This document shows positions 45,838 to 53,828 of a stretch of 64,000 nucleotides of DNA, piece after piece. The translations under genes and the position numbers were made by a program. The DNA comes from CAVPDG01 sp963702535 (GTDB lineage Bacteria > Chloroflexota > Anaerolineae > Anaerolineales > UBA4823), in the NCBI GenBank assembly GCA_963702535.1, contig CAVPDG010000007.1:186001-250000 (forward strand), read 5' to 3'. A model generated the notes under the pieces. The model searched no databases, had not been told where the DNA came from, and worked only from the letters and a program-made list of their open reading frames with translations. The first letter of the stretch is position 1, and every line of letters begins with the position of its first letter.

Positions 45838-46175
45838 TTAAGCGCAGTAGCCGCTGTAATCGGGGTAATAGACGCCGTTCACGTAGCCGCCGCCGGTGGT
45901 GGGCGAGTGGCGGCGGGGTGGTACCGCTGCAGTAGCCGCTGTAATCGGGATAGTAAACGCCGTTCACATAGCCGCCGCCGGTTGTGGGATAGGTGGGTGG
46001 GTAATGGCGGGTAGGTGGGCGTTGTGGGCACGGTTGGATAGGGCAGGTCGGAGGGCCAGGCGCCGGTCTTCGAGTAGGCGTCCATAGCTTGCGCCATGGT
46101 CTTCCAGTAGTTGAGGTCCTTCTGGCACTCCTCGAACGTGCTGTAGCCAGCGTGAATGTCGGTTTTGATTTTCAT
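45838..46175 (-). CDS. Cassette protein C2 (leader-like N-terminus, Tyr/Pro/Gly-rich tail)
   Basis: GGAGG before ATG 46175. Starts MKIKTDIHAGYSTFEECQKD, then a helix (YWKTMAQAMDAYSKTGAW) and a Pro/Tyr/Gly-rich tail. With a shift near 46005 the tail contains GGGYVNGVYYPDYSGYC twice in tandem, the second copy ending at 45838. Its paralogue C1 at 46636 has that block once. No signal peptide or known domain. It is the last gene of a six-gene operon. Function unknown. Confidence 0.7.
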
Positions 46176-46193
46176 ATCAGATCCTCCGCGCCA

Positions 46194-46385
46194 TCACGCC
46201 AGCGGGTTCGGGAAGGGCGGCGGATAGCCGTTCTGCACCGAGTAGTTGTATTTCTGGGTGAAGTCCTTCTGCCAGGTCTGGACGTTCTTGGTGCACTGCT
46301 CGATCGACTGCCCGGCGGTGATATTCAGCCGCACCCGTAGCTGAGGCGTTTTCTTTGGGTCAGATGTGGATTTGTTCATGGTCAT
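46194..46385 (-). CDS. Cassette protein B2 (63 residues)
   Basis: Start at 46385 or the second Met at 46379, with GGAG upstream. LRVRLNITAGQSIEQCTKN is followed by a helix (VQTWQKDFTQKYNYSVQ) and a Pro-rich end NGYPPPFPNPLA. The last 40 residues are identical to B1 although the DNA differs at 11 positions, all third codon positions. No signal peptide. It shares the C-x-K-(N/D) helix pattern with the C proteins. Function unknown. Confidence 0.75.
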   Translation of the reverse strand: MTMNKSTSDPKKTPQLRVRLNITAGQSIEQCTKNVQTWQKDFTQKYNYSVQNGYPPPFPNPLA

Positions 46386-46416
46386 ATCTCCAGGTTTGCA
46401 GCACGGTCTACCCGGC

Positions 46417-46614
46417 TCAGGGGATATACAGCTTCTGCCCGGGATAGATGTAGCTCTTATTCGGTCCGATGGTCGCCGTGTTGGAGTAGTAGATCTTATT
46501 CACATTGTCGGTGGTGCAGACGCCGTAATACATCTCGGCGATCTTGCACAGGCTGTCGCCGGATTTGACGGTGTAGCAAGCCGCGCCGCTCTTCAGGTTG
46601 GTTTGGATCTTCAT
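46417..46614 (-). CDS. Cassette protein A2, small LysM-domain protein (65 residues)
   Basis: GGAG precedes ATG 46614. A leader-like MKIQTNLKSGAACYTVKSGD runs directly into one LysM domain (GDSLCKIAEMYYG, NKIYYSNTATIGPN, IYPGQKLYIP). LysM domains bind peptidoglycan or chitin-like glycans, yet there is no signal peptide, which leaves open an assembly or cytoplasmic-scaffold role or a non-classical export route. Paralogue of A1 at 47113. Confidence 0.85.
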   Translation of the reverse strand: MKIQTNLKSGAACYTVKSGDSLCKIAEMYYGVCTTDNVNKIYYSNTATIGPNKSYIYPGQKLYIP

Positions 46615-46635
46615 TAGATTTTTTCTCCGGATGCG

Positions 46636-46878
46636 TTATCCGCAGTAGCCGCTGTAATCGGGGTAGTAGACGCCGTTTACGTACCCGCCGCCCGAGGGAT
46701 AGACGGGCTGGGGCGGGTAGGGTTGCGTGTAATAGCTCGGGTAGGGCACATCAGAAGGCCAGATGCCTGTATTGGAATACTGTTCCATCGCCTGGGCTTC
46801 CATCTTCCAGTATTCAACGTCTTTTTGGCATTCTTCGTAGGTCGAGTATCCTGCGTGGAGGTTGCTTTTAATCTTCAT
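46636..46878 (-). CDS. Cassette protein C1 (80 residues)
   Basis: Starts MKIKSNLHAGYSTYEECQKD with GGAG upstream. Helix (YWKMEAQAMEQYSNTGIW), then a Pro/Tyr-rich linker and the end GGGYVNGVYYPDYSGYCG. Intact, unlike C2. The N-terminal (I/V)(K/R)xNLxAG motif is shared with the LysM and B proteins, and the EECQKDxxYW helix aligns with EQCTKNxxTW of B. Function unknown. Confidence 0.75.
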   Translation of the reverse strand: MKIKSNLHAGYSTYEECQKDVEYWKMEAQAMEQYSNTGIWPSDVPYPSYYTQPYPPQPVYPSGGGYVNGVYYPDYSGYCG

Positions 46879-46903
46879 ATCATATTCTCCGCATCATCTT
46901 CCG

Positions 46904-47086
46904 CTATGCCAGAGGGTTGGGAAACGGCGGTGGGTAGCCGTTCTGGACCGAATAGTTGTACTTCTGGGTGAAATCCTTCTGCCAGGTCTGGACGTTCTTG
47001 GTGCACTGCTCGATCGACTGCCCGGCTGCCAGGTTCAGGCGCACCTGTATCTGGGGGACGCTCTTGTGCTCTTGTGATTGTTTCAT
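46904..47086 (-). CDS. Cassette protein B1 (60 residues)
   Basis: ATG 47086 with GGAG upstream. QIQVRLNLAAGQSIEQCTKN followed by the same helix and Pro-rich end as B2. A single Cys sits at the same place as in the C proteins. It is separated from A1 and C1 by about 25 bases on each side, so all are one transcript. Confidence 0.75.
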   Translation of the reverse strand: MKQSQEHKSVPQIQVRLNLAAGQSIEQCTKNVQTWQKDFTQKYNYSVQNGYPPPFPNPLA

Positions 47087-47112
47087 CGATAAGTCTCCAG
47101 TCCTGCGGGCGA

Positions 47113-47310
47113 TTAGGGGATATAGAGCTTCTGCCCGGTTTTGATCAGGCTGGGGTTAGGACCGATAGTGGCCATGTTGGAATAGTAGATCTTGTCGATG
47201 TTACTCTGGCTTCCGGATCCATAGAATGCGTAAGCGATGGTGCTAAGGCTGTCGCCAGACTTAACGGTGTAGCAGGCTGCTCCACTCTTCAGGTTGGTGC
47301 GGATATTCAT
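47113..47310 (-). CDS. Cassette protein A1, small LysM-domain protein (65 residues)
   Basis: First gene of the six-gene operon, with AAGGAG before ATG 47310. MNIRTNLKSGAACYTVKSGD leads into a LysM domain (DSLSTIAYAFYG, DKIYYSNMATIGPN, IKTGQKLYIP). The first 18 residues after Met are nearly identical to A2. No signal peptide. The 115 bases upstream should hold the operon promoter, but no strong -35/-10 pair is recognisable. Confidence 0.85.
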   Translation of the reverse strand: MNIRTNLKSGAACYTVKSGDSLSTIAYAFYGSGSQSNIDKIYYSNMATIGPNPSLIKTGQKLYIP

Positions 47311-47425
47311 TCTGATTCTCCTTCAATTGTCTTCTATGTCTGGTAGGATCAATCGTAATTGTAATCCAATGCCGGGGCGCCTGTCTAGCCAAAGGCATCG
47401 GCTTAAAGTCGTATTTTTCGGTGAC

Positions 47426-47935
47426 TCACCAATCTCCGGCGTAACGTACATCGTACGGCTGCACCAGGAGTAAAAGGCGGCTGCGGCGCAGCTCGACCAA
47501 CTGGCGGGTGTGCAGGTTGTCATGCGCCACCCAGGAGGCGAGCAGGTCGCCGGCTTTCATGATGCCCGAAGGGCGTCTCGTGCCCCGTCTCCCAATCCGG
47601 CGATTGGAGCGATCTCAGCCAGTCAAGGGAGCGCTGGCGTTCTACCAGGAAGCCAGACAGGGCTTCATCCAGGCGGCGCGTGTTGTACGCCCGGCTGGTG
47701 ACCCAACCACCGGGGTCGATGGGCGGCCAGGCCTCGCCTGGCTTGTGCAGGGTGTAATCCAGGCGCTGGCGGAAATCCTCGCGCTCTTCGTCGTACAGGT
47801 GGCAGACCACCTCGAGAATCGACCAGGAATCCGGCGGGGGCGCCGCTGCGCCTGCTCCTGGGTGATGCCCGCCACCAGGCTGCGGATGATCTGCTCGCCG
47901 GCGGCGAGCTCTGAGATTAGCAGGGTCGCATTCAT
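47426..47935 (-). CDS. DinB-superfamily four-helix protein
   Basis: About 170 residues. Corrected frames give ELAAGEQIIRSLVAGITQEQ, DSWSILEVVCHLYDEEREDF, LDEALSGFLVERQRSLDWLR and LLASWVAHDNLHTRQLVELR. The His residues in VCHLYDEE and the HDNLH pair are where DinB-like proteins bind a metal. Shifts are near 47840 and 47565. It ends GDW at 47426. DinB/YfiT-like proteins include thiol-dependent transferases. The substrate here is unknown. Confidence 0.78.
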
Positions 47936-47993
47936 GGATTCTCCTTAAATGACGCTGGGTGATCGCCTCCGGTTCCACCGCCGGGGATTGAGA

Positions 47994-48740
47994 TTACGTC
48001 TGGTGGAAGATCACGCTATCCGGCTCACCGGGCAGGTATTTGACCTGGATTGTCTCCCCCTTTTTTACGCGCTCGATATTCTCTTCCAGGACTGGGATGA
48101 CCGCTTGCGCCCGGAAGGGGGGACTTCCTTCTGGCTCCACCTCCAGGTCAAAGAGATAGGCATGCACCCGGAAGCGGGCGCGTTGCACCACGCCAACCGG
48201 TATCGCCTGCTGGATCCGGGCTTTCGCAACCAAGGCTTTGCGGTACCGGAGGGTGTTCAAGGCTCCCCGCCCGTACTTGTACAGCCCATAGCAGCCCATT
48301 GCCAGGTACACCATGGAAAGCAAGGGGCTCAGAGCACGCAGACCCCAAGCCAGCAGGCTGGTTGGGACCAGGATGAGGCACACAACCACCATAACCATCC
48401 CCCCACGCGTTAGCTGTTGCTGGAATATGTTCCTGGTCGATAGGTCTGCCGCCATCCTGTCGATGACCGCTTCTGCTTCCTCGCTCTCCAGGCTGGCGAG
48501 ATCCTCAAAAGCGAAAATTGCAGCCTGGCGCTGGCCCGAGGTCAGCTGCTGCTTGATCTCGTTCATTTCTTTTGTCTTCAGCTTGCGTTCCAGGGTGGGG
48601 ACGGGCGTCTCATCATCTCCCTGGAGTCGGATCAGGGAATTGCAGAACTGGCAAAAGCAGAGCTCACTAACCGCGACGTGATGCAGCGACGCGCCGCAGT
48701 TTGGACAGTTCAGGCTCTCAGCAGGCAAGGTACCCTCCAA
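47994..48740 (-). CDS. Zinc-ribbon membrane protein
   Basis: 248 residues, intact. The N-terminus has a four-Cys zinc ribbon (CPNCGASLH and CFCQFCNSL), then a helical linker (KTKEMNEIKQQLTSGQ), two membrane segments (MVMVVVCLILVPTSLLAWGL and LSMVYLAMGCYGLYKYG), and a C-terminal soluble beta domain (VRFRVHAYLFDLEVE-like, EGSPPFRAQAVIPVL, IQVKYLPGEPDSVIF) resembling DUF3592-type regions. Function unknown. Confidence 0.6.
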   Translation of the reverse strand: MEGTLPAESLNCPNCGASLHHVAVSELCFCQFCNSLIRLQGDDETPVPTLERKLKTKEMNEIKQQLTSGQRQAAIFAFEDLASLESEEAEAVIDRMAADLSTRNIFQQQLTRGGMVMVVVCLILVPTSLLAWGLRALSPLLSMVYLAMGCYGLYKYGRGALNTLRYRKALVAKARIQQAIPVGVVQRARFRVHAYLFDLEVEPEGSPPFRAQAVIPVLEENIERVKKGETIQVKYLPGEPDSVIFHQT

Positions 48741-48831
48741 AATAAGTTATCCTGGAGCGACGAAACGCCACCAGGATAACATAAAGAGGGCAAGGCGTAC
48801 AGACAATTCTGCTTTCTTGGATTCCTTTGAA

Positions 48832-49704
48832 CTAAGGCTGCGTGTTGTAGCGATTGCCTCCACCGCCGTTGCCACCTTGCCCATGACCCCTGCCGTTGCT
48901 GCTGCCGCCGCGTCCGGGAGCTGTGCCGAGGATCGCCTGGTATGCATCGGCGCTCAGGTACTGTGGCTGGTAGGTCTCGCCTGTCTGGGTGCTCAGCGTT
49001 GAGCTAAAGCTGCGTAAGTGATTGCCGGAGCCTTTCAACAGATTGTTGAAGACCTGCTGGATATCGGCGTTATCGGTCTGGGAGAGTCGTTCTTGCAGGT
49101 CGAGGATGTCGATCTCCTCGATCGCTGCACCTACCTTGATCGCCTCAGCCAGCGACACGCTGCCGCGGGTTACCAGCTCGTCGTACAGCGCCTGGAGATC
49201 GGGGTTGGTAAACACACCGGCTGTGCCGGAAGCCGGATCGCTCAAACCATAACGATCGAGCAGGGTCTTGACCGCCTCGGTGTGAGCCTGCTCGCTCTGG
49301 GAGATGGTCTGGAAGGTGGGCAAGCCCCATTGGGCATAGAAAGTGACGTACACATCGTGTGCCAGTTTTTCTTCTTCGCGCATGTACAGCAGGGCAGCAG
49401 CTTCTTCATCGCTGAGCTCGCCGGTTGTTGCAGGCGGCAGGAAGGCTAACTCGCCATCCCCATTGCCCCTTGCGCCTTGCCCGAACTGCCCATTGGCGCC
49501 ATTTCCTTGCCCTGCATAGGATTCGCTGCTGGTTTCTGCGCTGGATGGCAAGACCTGACCATTTCTGTGTCCGGAGCCGCCCTGGCTTGATCCGTAACTT
49601 TCACTGCTGTCTTTTGCCAGGGTGCGATTGACTGCTCCCAAGACGAGCACTGCGCTGATGGCGACGAGCGCCGCGGTTGTTGCGATTTTCTTGAACATTT
49701 TCAT
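48832..49704 (-). CDS. Exported DUF2202 ferritin-like protein
   Basis: 290 residues. Signal peptide (MKMFKKIATTAALVAISAVL, cut near TLA), a Gly/Ser/Asn-rich linker, then a DUF2202 four-helix domain: LSDEEAAALLYMREEEKLAHDVY, SEQAHTEAVKTLLDRYG, and AIEEIDILDLQERL. The Glu and Glu-x-x-His positions suggest a di-metal site as in ferritin-like folds. The end is Gly-rich. It lies 45 bases after the DUF4405 gene, so the two probably form an operon, perhaps linked to redox or metal chemistry outside the membrane. Confidence 0.82.
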   Translation of the reverse strand: MKMFKKIATTAALVAISAVLVLGAVNRTLAKDSSESYGSSQGGSGHRNGQVLPSSAETSSESYAGQGNGANGQFGQGARGNGDGELAFLPPATTGELSDEEAAALLYMREEEKLAHDVYVTFYAQWGLPTFQTISQSEQAHTEAVKTLLDRYGLSDPASGTAGVFTNPDLQALYDELVTRGSVSLAEAIKVGAAIEEIDILDLQERLSQTDNADIQQVFNNLLKGSGNHLRSFSSTLSTQTGETYQPQYLSADAYQAILGTAPGRGGSSNGRGHGQGGNGGGGNRYNTQP

Positions 49705-49749
49705 TTCCCTTTCTTCATTTGAGAGTATTGAGCTGGGATTATCGATGGG

Positions 49750-50370
49750 TTACCGGTCTGCGACCGGCGCCGGTTGTTTGACCGGCGAAGATGGACTCAT
49801 CATTTCAACCATCTTGCGCGTGACTTTTGTGACCCACTTCCAATGGATGGCGAAATGCAGGATTGCTGCGCTAATCAGCGTTACGCTTGCCCAGGTGTGG
49901 ATCAAATCCCACGTGGCGCGTGGGAACAGGATCATGGGGTCTGCTGACCAACGCCCACCGGGGACGAAGAGGAAATACACCCCGCTCAGCGCCGTGAGCA
50001 CGAAGCTGAGCGCCACGATGGCATTCAGGATCAGGTTCCAGCGCCCGCGAGCGTTCATGCAGCCGCATTGCCCCGTCCATTCCTTCCAGGTGCGCCGGAG
50101 CATGCCAACCACCCATTGCCAGTGGATCATCAGGTGGATGGTAGCGGCCACGATCATGGCGACGCCGCCCCAGGTGTGCAAATCATCCCAGGTCTGGCGA
50201 GAGAACAAAACCTGGATGTTATAGAAGGGATTGCGCCCGCCCTGAAAGCCGCCGGATGGGAAAAAGAGGAAGTAAATCCCCGAAAGCGCGGCGACGATGG
50301 CGCTGCTGAACAACGCTGCGTCCACCCACCAGTTCTTTTGTGTTTGTTTGGATACTCGTTGTTGTACCAT
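49750..50370 (-). CDS. DUF4405 four-helix membrane protein, putative cytochrome b-like
   Basis: 206 residues built from two similar halves, each with a helix ending ALSG(I/V)YFLF and one with DLHTWGGVAMIVAATIHLMIHW / DLIHTWASVTLISAAILHFAIHW. The paired His residues in each half could hold heme, as in the DUF4405/cytochrome-b561-like group. Upstream of the DUF2202 gene. Intact. Confidence 0.75.
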   Translation of the reverse strand: MVQQRVSKQTQKNWWVDAALFSSAIVAALSGIYFLFFPSGGFQGGRNPFYNIQVLFSRQTWDDLHTWGGVAMIVAATIHLMIHWQWVVGMLRRTWKEWTGQCGCMNARGRWNLILNAIVALSFVLTALSGVYFLFVPGGRWSADPMILFPRATWDLIHTWASVTLISAAILHFAIHWKWVTKVTRKMVEMMSPSSPVKQPAPVADR

Positions 50371-50597
50371 ACTCCACTCCTTCCTTGATCATTTCAACCG
50401 GGTGGGGGCGAAACCTCAAACCCCACCTTCAGTAAGATGATACCGGAGGAATGTAAAGCTCTTATGAAGAATTTGAAAAGCAATTGTGAAATTCATGGAG
50501 CCAAAGCATGAAAACGCTTTTCGTCTGGGATGCAACCATACCTGCTTCTCAGCATCAAACCAGGTAGAATATGAAATCTCCCTATGGATAAGAATGG

Positions 50598-51146
50598 ATG
50601 AATGAAAAAGAGTTTATCGCGAAGCTGAAACAAAACCCTCGCCCGGTGGTCGTGGATTTCTGGGCGCCCTGGTGTGGTCCTTGCCGCATGATCGAGCCGG
50701 TGATGAAAAAGCTGGGCGCCGAGTACAAGGATCGGGTGGATGTTTGGAAAATCAACGCAGACGACCAGCCTGATTTGCTGCGCTCGCTGCACATCTACGG
50801 CATTCCCACGCTGGTGGTTTACCATGACGGGCAGGAGGTTGCCCGGCGGACGGGCGCATCTTCGCCGGGAGCGCTTGCAGCGCTTTTCGAAGCAGCGCTC
50901 TCGGGTGATATTCCGGCGCGATCGGGCCTGGGTATGGCGCACCGTCTCTTGCGGCTGGTGTTGGGGACCGCGCTGCTCATGATTGCATTTCAGGGTCACT
51001 TTTCCGGGTTTTATTTGGTCCTGGCTGGAGCAGGCGCTTTGGTCCTGTTCAGCGCGGTTTACGACCGCTGCCCGATCTATAAGGGCATCTCCAGGCGCGT
51101 GAGCGCCTGGTTGCACAAGGACCAGACGGACGAGGCGAAATCCTGA
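50598..51146 (+). CDS. Thioredoxin fused to a DUF2892 membrane domain
   Basis: 182 residues. The thioredoxin domain has the active site WCGPC with Cys26 and Cys29 and the cis-Pro strand YGIPTLVVYHDGQEV. From about residue 112 there is a two-helix membrane domain (LLRLVLGTALLMIAFQGHF, LVLAGAGALVLFSAVYDRCPIYK) whose DRCPIYK ending is typical of DUF2892. The thioredoxin part should face the cytoplasm. It lies 16 bases upstream of a methyltransferase gene whose protein starts with a similar MNEK-F sequence. Confidence 0.88.
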   Translation: MNEKEFIAKLKQNPRPVVVDFWAPWCGPCRMIEPVMKKLGAEYKDRVDVWKINADDQPDLLRSLHIYGIPTLVVYHDGQEVARRTGASSPGALAALFEAALSGDIPARSGLGMAHRLLRLVLGTALLMIAFQGHFSGFYLVLAGAGALVLFSAVYDRCPIYKGISRRVSAWLHKDQTDEAKS

Positions 51147-51162
51147 GCGGCTGAGAGGTTCT

Positions 51163-51705
51163 ATGAACGAAAAGCAATTCGATGGCGCTATCGAGCGGCT
51201 GCGATCTCCTGAAAGGGTGGCGCGGCTTGAAGTAGGCCGCGTGGTAGACCTTTGCCTGGAGGGTGAGCAGCTCGATTCCGTCCTGGATGTGGGCGTTGGA
51301 TCCGGCTTATTTGCCGAGGCTTTTAGCCGGCGTGGCTTGAAGGTAGCCGGTGTGGATATCAACCCGCAGATGGTCCTCGCGGCTCGGGAATTTGTGCCCC
51401 AAGGGGATTTCCACGAGGCAACAGCAGAAAAGTTGCCTTTCCCATATGACTCCTTTGACCTGGTGTTTATGGGTCTGCTGCTGCACGAATCGGACGAGCC
51501 GCTGACGGTGCTTCAAGAAGCCCGACGGGTTGCGCGAAAGCGGGTATGCATCCTGGAGTGGCCGTATCGTGACGAAGAGGTTGGACCGCCGCTTGCCCAT
51601 CGCTTGAGCCCGGCGCAAATCGCTGAACTGGCGCGGCAAACCGGCTTTATAAGTATTGAAAGCGAGTCGCTCAAGCACCTGGCTTTGTATCGCCTGGCGG
51701 CTTGA
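51163..51705 (+). CDS. Class I SAM-dependent methyltransferase
   Basis: 180 residues, intact. Motif I VLDVGVGSG at 40-48, acidic end of strand 2 (AGVDINPQM), ATAEKLPFPYDSFDLVFMG (motif post-I/II) and a C-terminal helix-strand pair. This is the UbiE/Methyltransf_11 type. The substrate cannot be told. Likely co-transcribed with the thioredoxin fusion. Confidence 0.88.
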   Translation: MNEKQFDGAIERLRSPERVARLEVGRVVDLCLEGEQLDSVLDVGVGSGLFAEAFSRRGLKVAGVDINPQMVLAAREFVPQGDFHEATAEKLPFPYDSFDLVFMGLLLHESDEPLTVLQEARRVARKRVCILEWPYRDEEVGPPLAHRLSPAQIAELARQTGFISIESESLKHLALYRLAA

Positions 51706-51790
51706 GCGACGAACTTAAGATATTTGCCTGGGGGGAAAAAATTGGAAGTTTATTCGTTACTGGCGCACGGCCAGCAAGCGCTCATCCTGC

Positions 51791-52003
51791 TCAGTTGAAG
51801 CCCCCGCGCGAGCCACAGCTGCTGCTCGTCGAAATGGAGTTGCCACCCAACGCGCTGGCAAACGCAGCCACACGGGAGATTTTCTTGCTGGTATCCTGGC
51901 TTTGACAACTGGGACAGGCGGGGCTTTGGTCCGCTTCAGAGAAACGCACCATCTTTTCAAAATCTTCCGCGCATTCGTTGCAGTGATATTCGTATAGTGG
52001 CAT
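51791..52003 (-). CDS. FmdB-type zinc-ribbon protein
   Basis: 70 residues. Starts MPLYEYHCNECAEDFEKMV with the two CxxC pairs (CNEC, CPSC) and ends with the Ser/Gly/Cys-rich SSSCGSRGGFN typical of the CxxC_CxxC_SSSS family. A small regulator-like protein of unknown function. Intact. Confidence 0.88.
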   Translation of the reverse strand: MPLYEYHCNECAEDFEKMVRFSEADQSPACPSCQSQDTSKKISRVAAFASALGGNSISTSSSCGSRGGFN

Positions 52004-52116
52004 CAGGCATCTCGCTTCGTGATTATGGGATCGCCACAGGATACAAGTTCATTGTCACGTGTGGTCTAGCATAGGTTTAGATGCGAGAGAGCCGCTAAGG
52101 TTACCTGGGAATTAAG

Positions 52117-52374
52117 TCAAATTACCCGTCGAGTGTACATCCAGCCGTTTTCAAGAAAATCTCGGAGTAGCTCAACGCCATAATCGAGTCCCGCCTTTGA
52201 GAGCAGGCAGGGATGCTGCAGGTGATAGCACAGGACCATCAGGTGGTGCACGGAGCCCAACTCAGGCTGCGCGTTCTCCCAGTAGAGCATCTGGTGGAAG
52301 AGCGCCGCGCAGGTTTCCCCACCTTGCAGGACGGCGCCACATTCAGGGCATCGCGAGTATTGGGGCATCCGCAT
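52117..52374 (-). CDS. DUF5946-like small protein
   Basis: 85 residues from Met at 52374 (MRMPQYSRCPECGAVLQGGE). The order CPECG, GGETCAALFHQMLYWE, VHHLMVLCYHLQHP is that of a family I remember as DUF5946, with Cys and His positions suited to zinc binding. The open frame extends upstream to 52563, but that part overlaps the next gene and lacks the family pattern. Function unknown. Confidence 0.65.
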   Translation of the reverse strand: MRMPQYSRCPECGAVLQGGETCAALFHQMLYWENAQPELGSVHHLMVLCYHLQHPCLLSKAGLDYGVELLRDFLENGWMYTRRVI

Positions 52375-52411
52375 CCTTGCCAGGTCGTCCGAAGACGAGC
52401 GGATATGTTCA

Positions 52412-52984
52412 CTAATGTTTTCGTACCAGCGGAAGGTGCACCAGGCGCGGTCCTGCCGGGCAATAGACTGTGCCGTAATTGGCGGCGCCCAGCCCGCCGG
52501 TCTCGCGCGCCCGGATGATGTAGCTGTAGGCTTTGCCCAGGTTGGGGTTGCCTCCCGATCCAATCTGCCCGCAGCGCACGTTGAAGCCAGCCCCGTTCAT
52601 ATCGGATGGGACGTACATATAATTCTGGAAAAACCCGCTGTAATAGCCGCGGATGCGGTTATCGATGCGCACGCTCATGCTGATGATGTACTGGTTGGTG
52701 GCTGCGGTTACGTAGAGGTAGTTGAACTGCACCTGGCAGTAGTCCCGCTGGTAATCGAGCTGGATGCAGGCGGGCGTCTGGCTATCAATGAACGAGATGG
52801 TGGGGGCGTTGGGACGCTCATCTCGCTGGCGCTGCGGTCCGCCTGCCTGCGCCTCGGAGCGCGCCAGGACGGCGGAGCGGTCTGCCACCGCCCAGCCCAG
52901 CGCCAGCAGCAGTGCAGCCGCCAGCGCCAGGACGATCCCGGCATTGCGTAGGGCAGGCGTTCTTCCTGCCATCTTTGTTTTCAT
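52412..52984 (-). CDS. Secreted protein with LPL tail, paralogue of the next gene
   Basis: 190 residues. N-terminal signal/anchor (NAGIVLALAAALLLALGWAV), a charged linker, then a ~120-residue beta domain: ISFIDSQTPACIQLD, YLYVTAATNQYIISMSVRI, YYSGFFQNYMYVPSDMNGAG, VRCG and ANYGTVYCPAG. It ends LVHLPLVRKH, the shared tail. Four conserved Cys may form two disulfides. Paralogue of 53006, which lacks the tail. The genes are 21 bases apart. Confidence 0.75.
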   Translation of the reverse strand: MKTKMAGRTPALRNAGIVLALAAALLLALGWAVADRSAVLARSEAQAGGPQRQRDERPNAPTISFIDSQTPACIQLDYQRDYCQVQFNYLYVTAATNQYIISMSVRIDNRIRGYYSGFFQNYMYVPSDMNGAGFNVRCGQIGSGGNPNLGKAYSYIIRARETGGLGAANYGTVYCPAGPRLVHLPLVRKH

Positions 52985-53005
52985 GGCGTTTTTTTGTCAG
53001 GTGAG

Positions 53006-53554
53006 CTAGGGCGCGTACGCCGGGCAGTAGACCGTGCCGTAATTGGCTGCGCGCAGGTTGGCGCTGTCCCGGGCGCGGATCGTATAGCCGTAAGCCCTTC
53101 CCAGGTAGGGGTTGCCGCTGGCGCCAGGCGCCCCGCATGACACCTTAAACCCGTTGCCGTTCATATTGTAGGGCACGTACATGCTGGTTTGGAAGAAGCC
53201 GGCGTAATTGGCGACGAAGCCGAAGTCGTTAAGCATCACCGTCATGGTGATCATGTAGTTCGGATCCGCCGAGACGCTCATGTAATACCAGTTGATGCGG
53301 CACTCGTCGACGGCGGGGTCGGGCTGGATGCACATGGCGGTGGGCGAGTCGATGAAGCTGATGTCTGGGGCGTTCGTGGTATCCTGCCCGGCAGGTGCTT
53401 CGATCTGGCGCACATTTTCACCCTGGTTCTCGCTCTGCACGACCTGGGTGGCGCCTTCGGGTCGCGGCGTCTGCCCGGCGGCGATTTGGATGGCGCCGAA
53501 CAGTACTACCAGCGCCAGGGCTGCGATGCTGATGGGGATGACCAATTTTTTCAT
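53006..53554 (-). CDS. Secreted protein, tandem paralogue without the tail
   Basis: 182 residues. Signal peptide (IPISIAALALVVLFGAI, cut after AAG), linker with QxxENQGENVRQ, then the same domain as its neighbour: ISFIDSPTAMCIQPD, MSVSADPNYMITMTVML, GFFQTSMYVPYNMNGNG, VSCGAPGASGNPYLGRAYGY and NYGTVYCPAYAP, where it stops. The Cys positions match. No known family recognised. First gene of the pair. Confidence 0.75.
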   Translation of the reverse strand: MKKLVIPISIAALALVVLFGAIQIAAGQTPRPEGATQVVQSENQGENVRQIEAPAGQDTTNAPDISFIDSPTAMCIQPDPAVDECRINWYYMSVSADPNYMITMTVMLNDFGFVANYAGFFQTSMYVPYNMNGNGFKVSCGAPGASGNPYLGRAYGYTIRARDSANLRAANYGTVYCPAYAP

Positions 53555-53828
53555 CTAACCCTCCTTGAGGATCGTGTCTGTACTCGCGTCCCCTGAGTTT
53601 GTCTGTATTCGGATAAATAAGGCAAACTTTATATCGTTATTATATCACCAATTAGCCCGCTGCTGCCATCGTCGAGCGATGCTATAATTGACCTCGGCAC
53701 GGGGTAACGGGAAATGATGTCATTTGTTGTCGTTTTGGGCGACGAAACCGCCCAAAACTAATACGGAAACTCTTTTCCCGAGCAGAAATTTGCTTTTCCA
53801 ACCGGTCTCCAGAACGGGGAGGAGCCAA

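Noticed and set aside
45772..47425. Tandem small-gene block as a CRISPR array or simple repeat
   Set aside because: The repeated units are about 700 bp, coding, with ribosome sites and synonymous divergence, not short spacer-separated repeats.
52375..52563. Longer version of the DUF5946-like gene reaching 52563
   Set aside because: It overlaps the coding end of the next gene and only the part from 52374 shows the family motifs.
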